From CAVVST01 sp963750995 (GTDB lineage Bacteria; Acidobacteriota; Vicinamibacteria; Vicinamibacterales; UBA2999), in contig CAVVST010000004.1 in the NCBI GenBank assembly GCA_963750995.1, forward strand, positions 620,001-684,000: 64,000 nucleotides of DNA, read 5' to 3'. The notes beneath the pieces are model-generated. The model was given only the letters and a program-made list of their open reading frames with translations, made no database searches and was not told the DNA's origin. The translations under genes and the position numbers were made by a program. This document shows, in pieces, positions 38,585 to 46,924 of this stretch (position 1 is its first letter; each line of letters begins with the position of its first letter).

Positions 38585-38590
38585 TAGAAT
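38585..38590 (+). promoter_or_regulatory. TAGAAT -10 box of the second M61 gene
   Basis: TAGAAT at 38585-38590 predicts transcription starting at about 38597, one base before ATG 38598. There is no ribosome-binding site, so the mRNA is probably leaderless. The upstream ATG 38589 lies inside the -10 box and cannot be used. Confidence 0.45.
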
Positions 38591-38597
38591 GCGAAAC

Positions 38598-40433
38598 ATG
38601 GTCGCAAGAAAGCCTGCCCTGTTGCTGTGCCTGTTCTTCATGCCGATGACGCTTTCCGCCGCCGCCCAGACTGCACCCGAGCCGATTCGGTACACCCTCG
38701 CCTTCCCCGCACCCCACACGCACTATGTCGACGTGACTGCCGTAGTGCCGACCGATCGCCGGCCCGAGGTGGAGCTGATGATGGCGGTGTGGACGCCGGG
38801 CTCGTACCTGATTCGCGAATACCAGCGAAACGTCGAGAGCGTGACGGCGACCGGCGACGGCGGGCGCGCGATCGCGATCGAGAAATCCGACAAGAACCGG
38901 TGGCGGGTGGCGGCCGGGGGCGCGCCGACGGTAACGGTGAAGTACCGCGTCTACGGGCGCGAGATGAGCGTTCGCACCAACTGGGTGGAAGCTGACTTCG
39001 CGATGATCAACGGCGCGCCCACGTTCCTGACGCTGGCGGGCGCCGCGAACCGGCCGCACGAGGTCGTCATCGAGCCGGCACGCGGCTGGCGGACCTCGAT
39101 GACGTCGCTGCCGGCGATGTCTGGCGGCAACCACCGCTACCGCGCGGCCGACTACGACGAGCTCGTCGACTCGCCCATTCTGATCGGCAATCCCGCGGTG
39201 TACGAGTTCTCGGTCGACGATAAGAAGCATTACCTGGTGAACATCGGCGAAGCGGGGGTGTTCGACGGGGCGAAGGCGGCGAAGGACCTCGAGGCGGTCT
39301 TCAGGGAACAGCGCCGCTTCTGGGGCTCGCTGCCGTACGACCGCTATCTCGTGATGAATGTCCTGACCGCCGTGCCGGGACAGATTCCGGGCGGCGGCCT
39401 CGAACACAAGAACTCGACGCTGCTGATCACCGGACGCTGGGCGACCAGGACCAGGCAGAGTTACCTGGCGTGGCTGGAGCTGGCGAGCCACGAAATCTTT
39501 CACGCCTGGAACGTGAAGCGGCTTCGTCCCGTGGAGCTTGGCCCGTTCGACTACGAGAACGAGAACTTCACGCGGAGCCTGTGGGTGGTCGAAGGCGTCA
39601 CCGACTACTACGGCGAGTTGCTGGTCCATCGCGCCGGCCTGTCGAGCCAGTTGGAGTATCTCGACGCGCTCGCCAACAAGATCGAAGAGATCCAGACGAC
39701 GCCAGGCCGCGCGGTGCAATCGGCCGAACTGGCGTCGCAGGATGCGTGGATCAAGTACTACCGGCCGGACGAGAACTCGCCGAATTCGTCGGTCAGCTAC
39801 TACACCAAGGGCTCGGTGCTCGGGTTCCTGCTCGACGCCCGGATCCGCAAGGTCACGAGCGGCGCGAAGAGCCTCGATGACGTGATGCGCGCGGCGTACC
39901 AGAAGTTCTCCGGCGCCAAAGGCTACACGCCCGACGAGTTTCGCGCCGTGGCGGAACAGGTCGCCGGCATGAGCCTGGCGTCGTTCTGGGACGCCGGCGT
40001 TGAAGGCACCGCGGAAGTTGACTACGCCGAAGCGCTGGACCTGTTCGGACTGCGGTTTCGTCCGGTGGAAGCCCCTCGCGCCGATCGACCCGCCCGCGCA
40101 TGGCTCGGTGCCACCACCCGCAACGACGCCGGCCGGCTGGTGGTGTCGCAGGTCCGGCGCGACGGACCCGCGACCGCTGCCGGGCTCAACGTCGACGACG
40201 AGATCATCGCCATCGACGACTTCCGCGTGCGCGCCGATCAGCTGTCCGCCCGGCTCGATCAGTACAAACCGGGCGACAAGGTCACGCTGCTCGTGGCGCG
40301 GCGCGATCAGTTGACGAAAATCGAGTTCGAGTTCGGCGCCGAGCCGGCCCGACAGTGGCGTCTCGAGGTCGATCCCGGCGCCACCGAGACCGACCAGCGG
40401 CAGCGCGATCGGTGGCTCAAGCCGCAGGCATGA
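38598..40433 (+). CDS. Secreted M61 glycyl-aminopeptidase with PDZ domain (copy 2)
   Basis: About 611 aa from ATG 38598. Signal peptide (ARKPALLLCLFFMPMTLSAAAQ). Zinc motif HEIFHAWN (HExxH, about residue 298), then the RSLWVVEGVTDYYGELLV block with the third ligand Glu. C-terminal PDZ domain (PARAWLGATTRNDAGRLVVSQVRRDGPATAAGLNVDDEIIAID). Same layout as the protein at 33660-35534, so the two are paralogues. Its stop overlaps the start of argH (ATGA, 40430-40433), making it first gene of a coupled metabolic operon. Open frame upstream of 38589 is noise. Confidence 0.9.
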   Translation: MVARKPALLLCLFFMPMTLSAAAQTAPEPIRYTLAFPAPHTHYVDVTAVVPTDRRPEVELMMAVWTPGSYLIREYQRNVESVTATGDGGRAIAIEKSDKNRWRVAAGGAPTVTVKYRVYGREMSVRTNWVEADFAMINGAPTFLTLAGAANRPHEVVIEPARGWRTSMTSLPAMSGGNHRYRAADYDELVDSPILIGNPAVYEFSVDDKKHYLVNIGEAGVFDGAKAAKDLEAVFREQRRFWGSLPYDRYLVMNVLTAVPGQIPGGGLEHKNSTLLITGRWATRTRQSYLAWLELASHEIFHAWNVKRLRPVELGPFDYENENFTRSLWVVEGVTDYYGELLVHRAGLSSQLEYLDALANKIEEIQTTPGRAVQSAELASQDAWIKYYRPDENSPNSSVSYYTKGSVLGFLLDARIRKVTSGAKSLDDVMRAAYQKFSGAKGYTPDEFRAVAEQVAGMSLASFWDAGVEGTAEVDYAEALDLFGLRFRPVEAPRADRPARAWLGATTRNDAGRLVVSQVRRDGPATAAGLNVDDEIIAIDDFRVRADQLSARLDQYKPGDKVTLLVARRDQLTKIEFEFGAEPARQWRLEVDPGATETDQRQRDRWLKPQA

Positions 40434-41881
40434 ACTTCGATCCGCAGTACATCGATCAGGTTCTCAACGAGAACTTCGAGGACGCCAAGGCGCTGTTCCT
40501 GCCGCCGCTGATGGCAATTCAGTACGCCCACCTGGTGATGCTGGCGGATCGCGGCATCGTGTCCGCCGCCGATGCCCGGACGCTGCGCGACGGCCTTGAT
40601 TCCATCTCCGTCGATGACGTGCGGGCAACTCCCTACGATGGCCGCTGCGAGGACCTGTTTTTTCACGTTGAACGATTGATCGTCCAGGCGTGCGGCGCGG
40701 AGGCCGCCGGCCGCCTGCACACCGCGCGCAGCCGCAACGACATCGACATGACGATGTACCGGCTGCGGCAGCGCGAGTTCATCCTGTCGCTGCTCGAGGT
40801 GACGCTCGATCTGCGGGAGGCGTTGATCGGCCTGGCCGACCGTCACCGCGAAACGCTGCTGGCAGCGCTGACGCACACGCAGCCGGCGCAGCCGTCGACG
40901 ATCGCGCATTACATGCTGGCCGTCATCGAACAGCTCGAACGCGACGCCGGGCGGCTGCGCGCGGCGTTCGCCTCGACCAACCGCAGCCCGCTGGGCGCCT
41001 GCGCCATCACCGGGACCGGGTTTCCGATCGATCGCCAGGCGACGAGCGATCTGCTCGGGTTCGACGGCCCGACCGGAAACACGTACGGCAGCATCGCGAC
41101 CGTCGATTACCTGCTCGAGAGCGCGTCGGCCGCCGCAGTCATGCTCACCGGGCTCGGCCGGTTCGTGCAGGACCTGCTGCTCTGGGGCACTGCGGAGTTC
41201 GGCTATCTCCGGCTGGCCGACGGCTTCGTCCAGTCGAGCAGCATCATGCCGCAGAAGCGCAACCCGGTTGCGCTGGAACATGCGCGCGCCATCGGCAGCA
41301 AGGCGGTCGGACAGGCGGGCGCCATTCTTCTGACCGTGCACAACACACCCTTCGGCGACGTGGTGGACACCGAGGACGATCTGCAGCCGCTGGTGGCGTC
41401 GATGTTCAGGGATGCGCGCCGCGCCGTCGTGCTGGTGGCCGCGGCGATGGGAGGCGCCGAGTTCGACGTCGCGCGGCTGGAATCGCGGGCCGCGGTCGGC
41501 GGCACCACGATGACGGAGCTGGCGGATCACCTGGTGCGGACGCACGGCGTCCCGTTCCGCACCGCCCACACTATCGCCGCACGCCTGCAGCAGGCCACGA
41601 TGCAGCCCGGCGCGCCGCTGGGGGCGACGCTGGCGACGATCTCGAGCGATCTGCTTGGCGTGCCTCTCGTCTACACCGACGCGCAGATCGCCGAGATCCT
41701 CAGTCCCAGGCACTTCGTCAACGTCCGTCAGACTGCCGGCGGACCGGCGCCCTCCGAAACCGCCCGCGCCGCGGCGCAATCGCGCGAGCTCGTCGTGGCG
41801 GACCGCGTGTGGCTTACGAACACTGCCGGCCGGCTCGCGGCCGCGCAGGCGCGGCTGCGGCAGCGCGCCCAGTCGTTGTGA
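40430..41881 (+). CDS. argH: Argininosuccinate lyase
   Basis: 483 aa. Fumarase/aspartase superfamily signature is present as SSSIMPQKRNP (about residue 270), with HTARSRNDI and LTHTQPAQPSTIAHYML as further ASL motifs; the proton-donor His lies in the latter. Catalyses argininosuccinate to arginine and fumarate. The start overlaps the stop of the M61 gene and the end overlaps the tiny ORF at 41878. The N-terminus (MNFDPQYIDQVLNENFEDAKALFLPPLM) is close to the usual ASL start. argG is not in the window. Confidence 0.93.
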   Translation: MNFDPQYIDQVLNENFEDAKALFLPPLMAIQYAHLVMLADRGIVSAADARTLRDGLDSISVDDVRATPYDGRCEDLFFHVERLIVQACGAEAAGRLHTARSRNDIDMTMYRLRQREFILSLLEVTLDLREALIGLADRHRETLLAALTHTQPAQPSTIAHYMLAVIEQLERDAGRLRAAFASTNRSPLGACAITGTGFPIDRQATSDLLGFDGPTGNTYGSIATVDYLLESASAAAVMLTGLGRFVQDLLLWGTAEFGYLRLADGFVQSSSIMPQKRNPVALEHARAIGSKAVGQAGAILLTVHNTPFGDVVDTEDDLQPLVASMFRDARRAVVLVAAAMGGAEFDVARLESRAAVGGTTMTELADHLVRTHGVPFRTAHTIAARLQQATMQPGAPLGATLATISSDLLGVPLVYTDAQIAEILSPRHFVNVRQTAGGPAPSETARAAAQSRELVVADRVWLTNTAGRLAAAQARLRQRAQSL

Positions 41882-41970
41882 GCGACGTCCGCCGCAGCTA
41901 CCTTCGCGTGCTCGTCATCTGGGCCCTCGTCCTCGCGGCGCTGTTCGCCTTCCAGCAGTACTTCAGCTGA
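41878..41970 (+). CDS. 30-aa single-pass membrane microprotein
   Basis: Product VSDVRRSYLRVLVIWALVLAALFAFQQYFS (residues shown here in two parts for clarity: basic VSDVRRSYLR, then the hydrophobic helix). It begins with GTG overlapping the argH stop (GTGA) and ends with TGA overlapping the ATG of the SSS transporter (TGATG, 41968-41972). Such overlaps on both sides argue for translation. The DRR-type positive N-terminus suggests an N-in orientation. It may be an accessory subunit of the downstream transporter. Confidence 0.55.
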   Translation: MSDVRRSYLRVLVIWALVLAALFAFQQYFS

Positions 41971-43652
41971 TGCACTGGATCGACTGGACCATCATCGCGA
42001 TCTACCTGGTCTGGATCGTGTGGGACGGGCTGCGGCTCACCAAGCGCAGCCACGAGCTCGAAGGCTATTTTCTCGCCAGCCGCAGCATCCCGTGGTGGGC
42101 CATCGGGCTCTCCGTGATGGCGACGCAGTTGAGCGCCATCACGATGATCGGCACGACCGGCCAGGGCTATGCCGACGGGATGCGGTTCCTGCAGTTCTAC
42201 TATGCGCTGCCGCTGGCGATGATCGTGCTCTCGGCCACGCTCGTGCCGTTCTTCCACAACGCCAGGGTCTACACCGCGTACGAGTATCTGGAGCAGCGGT
42301 TCGATGCCAGGACGCGCGCGTTCACCAGCCTGCTGTTCCTGATGTCCCGCAGCATGTCGCTGGGCGTGGTGATCTCGGCGCCGGCGGTGGTGCTCGCGGT
42401 GGTGATGGGGATCAACGTCACCACGACGGTGCTGCTGATCGCGCTGCCGACCGCCGTCTACACGATGTTCGGTGGCGTGCAGGCCGTCACCTGGACCGAC
42501 GTGAAGCAGATGGTGCTGATCGTCGTCGGCCTGCTGGCCGCGATCGTCGTACTGGTGCTGGCGCTGCCGGACGAGGTGGGCGTTCCGCAGGCGCTGAGGC
42601 TCGCCGGGGCAACTGGCCGGCTGCAGACGTTCGACTTCACGTTCGATCTCACGAACCAGTACACCTTCTGGTCGGGGACGATCGCCGCGCTCTTCCTGTT
42701 CTGCTCGTACTTCGGCACCGACCAGAGCCAGGTGCAGCGCTATCTCACCGCACGGTCGGTCGACGAGGCGCGCGAGTCGCTGCTCATGAGCGCCTACTGG
42801 AAGATCCCGCTGCAGGCGCTCGTGCTGCTGGTCGGTGTGTTCATGTTCCTTTTCTACCTGTTCACGCCACCGCCGCTGCTGTTCAACAGGACGCACGATC
42901 GGGAACTGCGCGAGGGACCGCAAGCGGCGGAATTCGTCAGGCTGGAGGGGCGGTTTCAGGCGGCCGCGCAGGCGCGCCGCGATGCCGGACTGGCGTTCGC
43001 CCGGGCCGACGCCAGCGGCGACGCGACCGCCGCCGCCGCGGCGGGGCAGGCGTTCAAGGATCGGGAAGCCGAGGTACGCGGGATTCGCGCCGACGCGTTG
43101 ACGTTCGTGCGGCAGGCAACCGGCGACGCGTCGTACAACGACGTGAACTACGTCTTTCCGACGTTCATCACGACGCGCCTGCCGGTGGGTCTCGTCGGCT
43201 TGCTCATCGCCGCGATCTTCGCGGCCGCGATGTCGACCATCTCCGCGGAAATGGCGTCGCTCTCGACCGCGACCGTCATCGACTTCTACCGGCGGTTCGC
43301 GCGGCCGCAGGCCGACGATCGGCACTACCTGCGGGTGTCGCGGATCGCCACCGGCTTCTGGGGTCTCTTTGCCAGCGCGGTGGCCGTCTGGGCCGCGGAA
43401 CTCGGCTCGCTCATCGAGGTAGTGAACCGTTTCGGCTCGTTTTTCTACGGCTCCATTCTCGGCGTGTTCATCCTGGCGGTGGCGTTTCCGAGGGCGACGG
43501 CGAACGGCGCCTTCGTCGGCCTGCTGGCAGGCATGGCGTCGGTGGCGTGGGCCGCCAGCTATACCAGCGTCGCCTTTCTCTGGCACAACGTCATCGGCGC
43601 GGTCGCGGTCGTCGTCGTCGGTATGATGGTCAGCGCGCTGCAGCGGCGATGA
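41970..43652 (+). CDS. Sodium:solute symporter (SSS family)
   Basis: 560 aa, about 13 membrane helices of the SSS/LeuT fold, beginning MHWIDWTIIAIYLVWIVWDG and with the family blocks SRSIPWWAIGLSVMATQLSAITMIGTTGQGY and MFGGVQAVTWTDVKQMVLIV and FCSYFGTDQSQVQRYL. Residues about 306-387 form an unusual Ala/Arg/Glu-rich soluble helix between two membrane segments. Substrate unknown; the neighbours (argH, asparaginase, icd) hint at an amino acid or carboxylate. Overlaps the microprotein upstream and asparaginase downstream (ATGA). Confidence 0.88.
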   Translation: MHWIDWTIIAIYLVWIVWDGLRLTKRSHELEGYFLASRSIPWWAIGLSVMATQLSAITMIGTTGQGYADGMRFLQFYYALPLAMIVLSATLVPFFHNARVYTAYEYLEQRFDARTRAFTSLLFLMSRSMSLGVVISAPAVVLAVVMGINVTTTVLLIALPTAVYTMFGGVQAVTWTDVKQMVLIVVGLLAAIVVLVLALPDEVGVPQALRLAGATGRLQTFDFTFDLTNQYTFWSGTIAALFLFCSYFGTDQSQVQRYLTARSVDEARESLLMSAYWKIPLQALVLLVGVFMFLFYLFTPPPLLFNRTHDRELREGPQAAEFVRLEGRFQAAAQARRDAGLAFARADASGDATAAAAAGQAFKDREAEVRGIRADALTFVRQATGDASYNDVNYVFPTFITTRLPVGLVGLLIAAIFAAAMSTISAEMASLSTATVIDFYRRFARPQADDRHYLRVSRIATGFWGLFASAVAVWAAELGSLIEVVNRFGSFFYGSILGVFILAVAFPRATANGAFVGLLAGMASVAWAASYTSVAFLWHNVIGAVAVVVVGMMVSALQRR

Positions 43653-44140
43653 TCTGTATTTTTGTCACCGGCGGCACGTTCGACAAGACCTACGACGAGA
43701 TCGAGGGGAAACTGTCGTTCCGCGAAACGCACCTGCCCGAGATGCTGCGCCTCGGCCGATCGCGCGTCGCCGTGACGATCGAGACGCTGATGATGATCGA
43801 CAGCCTCGAGATGACCGACCGCGACCGCGCGCTGATCGTCAAGCGCTGCACCGAGTGCGGGGAGTCGCGCATCGTCATCACCCACGGCACCGACACGATG
43901 GTCGAGACCGCCGCCGCGCTCGCCCGCGACGTGGCGGGCAAGACGATCGTGTTGACCGGCGCCATGATCCCGTATGCGTTCGGCAGCTCGGACGGATTGT
44001 TCAACCTGGGAAGCGCCCTCTCGTTCGCCGGAGTGCTGCCGCCCGGGGTGTATATCGCGATGAACGGGCAGTACTTCGTGTGGAACCGGGTGCGGAAGAA
44101 CCGCGAGACCGGTGTCTTTGAGGAGCAGGAGCAGGGATGA
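43649..44140 (+). CDS. Single-domain asparaginase-like protein
   Basis: 163 aa, only the N-terminal domain of the asparaginase/glutaminase family. Catalytic motifs are present: VTGGTFDKTYDE (first Thr) and ITHGTDTMVETA (second Thr with Asp). Full-length enzymes have about 330 aa, so the C-terminal domain is absent; stand-alone N-domain proteins of this length are common in databases. It may hydrolyse asparagine or a related amide. Overlaps the transporter (ATGA, 43649-43652) and icd (ATGA, 44137-44140). Confidence 0.8.
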   Translation: MICIFVTGGTFDKTYDEIEGKLSFRETHLPEMLRLGRSRVAVTIETLMMIDSLEMTDRDRALIVKRCTECGESRIVITHGTDTMVETAAALARDVAGKTIVLTGAMIPYAFGSSDGLFNLGSALSFAGVLPPGVYIAMNGQYFVWNRVRKNRETGVFEEQEQG

Positions 44141-45357
44141 TCAAGATCAAGGTGAAGACCCCCCTCGTCGAAATGGACGGGGACGAGATGACGCGCATCA
44201 TCTGGCACAAGATCCGCGAAACGCTGATCCTGCCGTATCTCGACGTCGACCTGAAGTACTACGACCTCTCGATCCAGGCGCGTGACGAGAGCAACGACCA
44301 GATCACCATCGAATCAGCAGAGGCGACGAAGAAGTACGGCGTCGCGGTGAAGTGCGCGACGATCACGCCCGACGAGGCGCGCGTCAAGGAATTCAGCCTG
44401 AAGCAGATGTGGCGCTCGCCGAACGGCACCATCCGCAACATCCTCGACGGCACTATTTTCCGCGAGCCGATCATCTGCCGGAACGTCCCGCGCATCGTGC
44501 CGCACTGGGACAAGCCGGTCGTCGTCGCGCGCCACGGGTTCGGCGACCAGTACCGCGCGCAGGATTTCCATTTCCCGGGCGCCGGCACCATCAAGATCAG
44601 CTGGACGCCCTCGGGCAGCAGCGAAGCGCCGATCGAACGCGAGGTGATCAAGACGCACGGCGGCGGCGTGGCGATGGGAATGTTCAACCTCGATTCGTCA
44701 ATCGAAGGGTTCGCCCGCGCCTGCTTCACCTACGCGCTCGGCCGCAACTACCCGGTGTACCTATCGACGAAGAACACGATCCTGAAGGTCTACGACGGTA
44801 CCTTCAAGAACACCTTCCAGCGCGTGTTCGACCAGGAGTTCAAGCAGCCGTTCGAAGCCAAGGGGCTGACCTACGAGCACCGGCTGATCGACGACATGGT
44901 GGCGGCGAGCCTGAAGTGGAACGGCGGCTATCTCTGGGCGTGCAAGAACTACGACGGCGACGTGCAGTCCGACACGGTGGCACAGGGATACGGATCGCTG
45001 GGCCTGATGACGTCGGTGCTGACGTCACCCGACGGCAAGGCGGTCGAGGCCGAAGCCGCCCACGGGACCGTGACACGCCATTACCGGCTCTACCAGCAGG
45101 GCAAGCCCACCTCGACGAACCCGATCGCGTCGATCTATGCGTGGACCCGCGGCCTGCAGTATCGCGGACGGTTCGACGACACACCCGACGTGGTGACGTT
45201 CGCCGACACACTCGAGCAGGTGTGCGTGGATGTCGTCGAATCCGGACGGATGACGAAAGACCTCGCCATCCTGATCAACCCGAACCAGCCACACCTCACG
45301 ACCGACGAGTTCATGGCCGCGATCGATGCGGAACTAAAAAAGCGGATGGCGAGCTAA
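44137..45357 (+). CDS. icd: NADP-dependent isocitrate dehydrogenase
   Basis: 406 aa, eukaryotic-like (type II) homodimeric IDH: starts MIKIKVKTPLVEMDGDEMTRIIW, contains the substrate segment SPNGTIRNILDGTIFREPI, and WACKNYDGDVQSDTVAQGYGSLGLMTSVL with the metal-binding aspartates. Converts isocitrate to 2-oxoglutarate, making NADPH. It is the last gene of the M61-argH-microprotein-SSS-asparaginase-icd operon; all junctions overlap by one to four bases. Confidence 0.95.
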   Translation: MIKIKVKTPLVEMDGDEMTRIIWHKIRETLILPYLDVDLKYYDLSIQARDESNDQITIESAEATKKYGVAVKCATITPDEARVKEFSLKQMWRSPNGTIRNILDGTIFREPIICRNVPRIVPHWDKPVVVARHGFGDQYRAQDFHFPGAGTIKISWTPSGSSEAPIEREVIKTHGGGVAMGMFNLDSSIEGFARACFTYALGRNYPVYLSTKNTILKVYDGTFKNTFQRVFDQEFKQPFEAKGLTYEHRLIDDMVAASLKWNGGYLWACKNYDGDVQSDTVAQGYGSLGLMTSVLTSPDGKAVEAEAAHGTVTRHYRLYQQGKPTSTNPIASIYAWTRGLQYRGRFDDTPDVVTFADTLEQVCVDVVESGRMTKDLAILINPNQPHLTTDEFMAAIDAELKKRMAS

Positions 45358-45390
45358 AGGCGAGGCAGCGAAGGATACGGAGGCCACGCG

Positions 45391-45516
45391 TTCACAGGAG
45401 TAACGGAGAAACGGAGACGCACGGAGCGGACTGCACGTGCACAATCGAAAGAGCTCATGTCGAAGCGCGGTCACCGGCGCTCCGTGCGTCTCCGTGCCTC
45501 TGCGCCTCCGTGTGAA
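45391..45516. repeat. Long inverted repeat after icd, probable bidirectional terminator
   Basis: Arms at 45391-45428 and 45478-45516; the innermost 18 bases (ACGGAGACGCACGGAGCG and its complement) are perfect and the outer parts imperfect, closing at TTCAC/GTGAA. The unit ACGGAG is repeated many times, as in dispersed ACGGAGGC-type repeats of environmental genomes. It separates the converging icd and arsS genes. No gene lies in 45358-45546. Confidence 0.7.
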
Positions 45517-45546
45517 CCCGTTGCCTCCGGCTGTCTCCCAATCTTC

Positions 45547-46590
45547 TCAGGGAACTGTCGCACCCCCGCAGCTGGATCCGGCGCCTGCCGTACAACCAAA
45601 GCAATGAGGACCGACGACGATGCGGCGGGAGGCGAAGGACTGAGGCGTGGCATCGAAGATCGTCTGCGGCGCCTCCGCCGCCGTGCCCAGGTCGAGCATC
45701 TGGTTGAAATCACAGTCGTAGAGCCGCCCGTCCCAGCCGACTGACAGCGTCGTCCGGCACATCAATCCATCGAGCGCCGCGGGGTTGAAGGCCGCGGTGA
45801 GCCGATCCATGTATGCCTGCAGGTTGCCTGAGTCCATCAGGAACTCGAGGAAACGGCTGATCGGCATGTTCGTGATCGTGTACAGCCGGTTGAAGCTCAC
45901 GCCGTGGCGCCGCTGCAGTTCTCGCTTCCAGTCCCTTTCGAGGGCCGCCTGCGCTCCTGGCAGGAACGCCCCGACCGGGTTGGTGACGAGGTGCAGGAGC
46001 AATCCCGATCCCTCCGTCCCGTAGCCGAGTTCATTGAACCGGCGGAGCGCGGCGATGGAGTCTCCGAACACTCCGTCGCCGCGCTGCGCGTTTGTCTGGC
46101 GCTCCGATACCGACGGCAGCGAGGCAATGACCTCGACCCGATGCTCGGCGAGAAACTCGGGAAGGTCCGCGTAGTTCGGCAGCCGCGTGATCGTCAGGTT
46201 GCACCGATCGATCACGTGGCGACCCGCGGCGCGGGCGCGGCGGACGATGTCGCGGAAGAGGGGATGCAGCTCCGGCGCGCCGCCGGTGATGTCGACGGCC
46301 GGAATCTCGCTCGATTCGAGAAAGCGAATGCAGGCGTCGACCACCTCGGCGGCCATCACCTCGGTGCGATCGGGGCCCGCGTCCACGTGACAGTGGTGAC
46401 AGGCCTGGTTGCACCGCTTGCCGACGTTGATTTGCAGCACCTGGATGGCCGCCGCGCGGAGCGGTTCGTGGCCGCCGGCGGCCGCCGCGTCCTCGAAGGT
46501 TCGCGCGAGCGGCAGCGCGGCGAGCGTCGCTCGCTGGGTCGCGGTGTCGGCCAGTGGATGCCGGCTGTTGACGAGAGTCAGTAAACCCAC
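45547..46590 (-). CDS. arsS: Arsenosugar biosynthesis radical SAM protein ArsS
   Basis: 347 aa starting at GTG 46590. Radical SAM cysteines CNQACHHCH (CxxxCxxC), then AVDITGGAPELHP and C-terminal cysteine motifs CRTTLSVGWDGRLYDCDFNQ and HCFGCTAGAGSSCGG, the hallmark of the ArsS/TIGR04167 family that builds the arsenosugar adenosyl unit. The Cys-rich tail is intact and contains no UGA. The start overlaps the stop of the AhpD-like gene by one base. arsM is not in the window. Confidence 0.9.
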   Translation of the reverse strand: MGLLTLVNSRHPLADTATQRATLAALPLARTFEDAAAAGGHEPLRAAAIQVLQINVGKRCNQACHHCHVDAGPDRTEVMAAEVVDACIRFLESSEIPAVDITGGAPELHPLFRDIVRRARAAGRHVIDRCNLTITRLPNYADLPEFLAEHRVEVIASLPSVSERQTNAQRGDGVFGDSIAALRRFNELGYGTEGSGLLLHLVTNPVGAFLPGAQAALERDWKRELQRRHGVSFNRLYTITNMPISRFLEFLMDSGNLQAYMDRLTAAFNPAALDGLMCRTTLSVGWDGRLYDCDFNQMLDLGTAAEAPQTIFDATPQSFASRRIVVGPHCFGCTAGAGSSCGGATVP

Positions 46591-46922
46591 TACATGGACA
46601 GCTTATCGACGTGGCTGCGCATCTGCACGCCGTGGACGAGCGACGCGCCGCCCCGGATCGCCGCCGCGACATGGACGGCCTCGGTCATCTGCTCGGGTGT
46701 CGAACCTTTCTCCAGGCAGGCCGTCGTGTACGCGTCGATGCAGTAGGGACACTGCACGGCATGGGCGACGCCGAGAGCGACCAGCGCCTTTTCGCGTTCC
46801 GTCAGGGCGCCTTCTTTGAAGACGGCGTTGTACCACTCCAGGAACTTCTGCCACAACTCGGGCGCGTCCTGTCCCATTTCGGCGAAGCGGCCGAGGTCCT
46901 TCGGGTGGTAGTAGGTGTCCAT
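46590..46922 (-). CDS. Arsenosugar-associated AhpD-like peroxidase-family protein
   Basis: 110 aa carboxymuconolactone decarboxylase/AhpD fold with the redox pair in QCPYCIDAYTTACLEKG. Its N-terminus (MDTYYHPKDLGRFAEMGQDAPELWQKFLEWY) matches the small family found next to arsS (TIGR04169). In other organisms the first Cys can be selenocysteine; here it is Cys. It is coupled to arsS by a one-base overlap. Confidence 0.85.
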   Translation of the reverse strand: MDTYYHPKDLGRFAEMGQDAPELWQKFLEWYNAVFKEGALTEREKALVALGVAHAVQCPYCIDAYTTACLEKGSTPEQMTEAVHVAAAIRGGASLVHGVQMRSHVDKLSM

Positions 46923-46924
46923 GC

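Noticed and set aside
40307..41779. 490-codon antisense frame opposite argH
   Set aside because: Shadow; argH motifs are on the plus strand.
41898..43586. 562-codon antisense frame opposite the SSS transporter
   Set aside because: No hydrophobic pattern or motif; Arg/Asp/Glu-rich shadow of the sense codons.
45547..46922. Selenocysteine-encoding UGA in arsS or the AhpD-like gene
   Set aside because: Both genes read through with ordinary Cys codons in their redox motifs.
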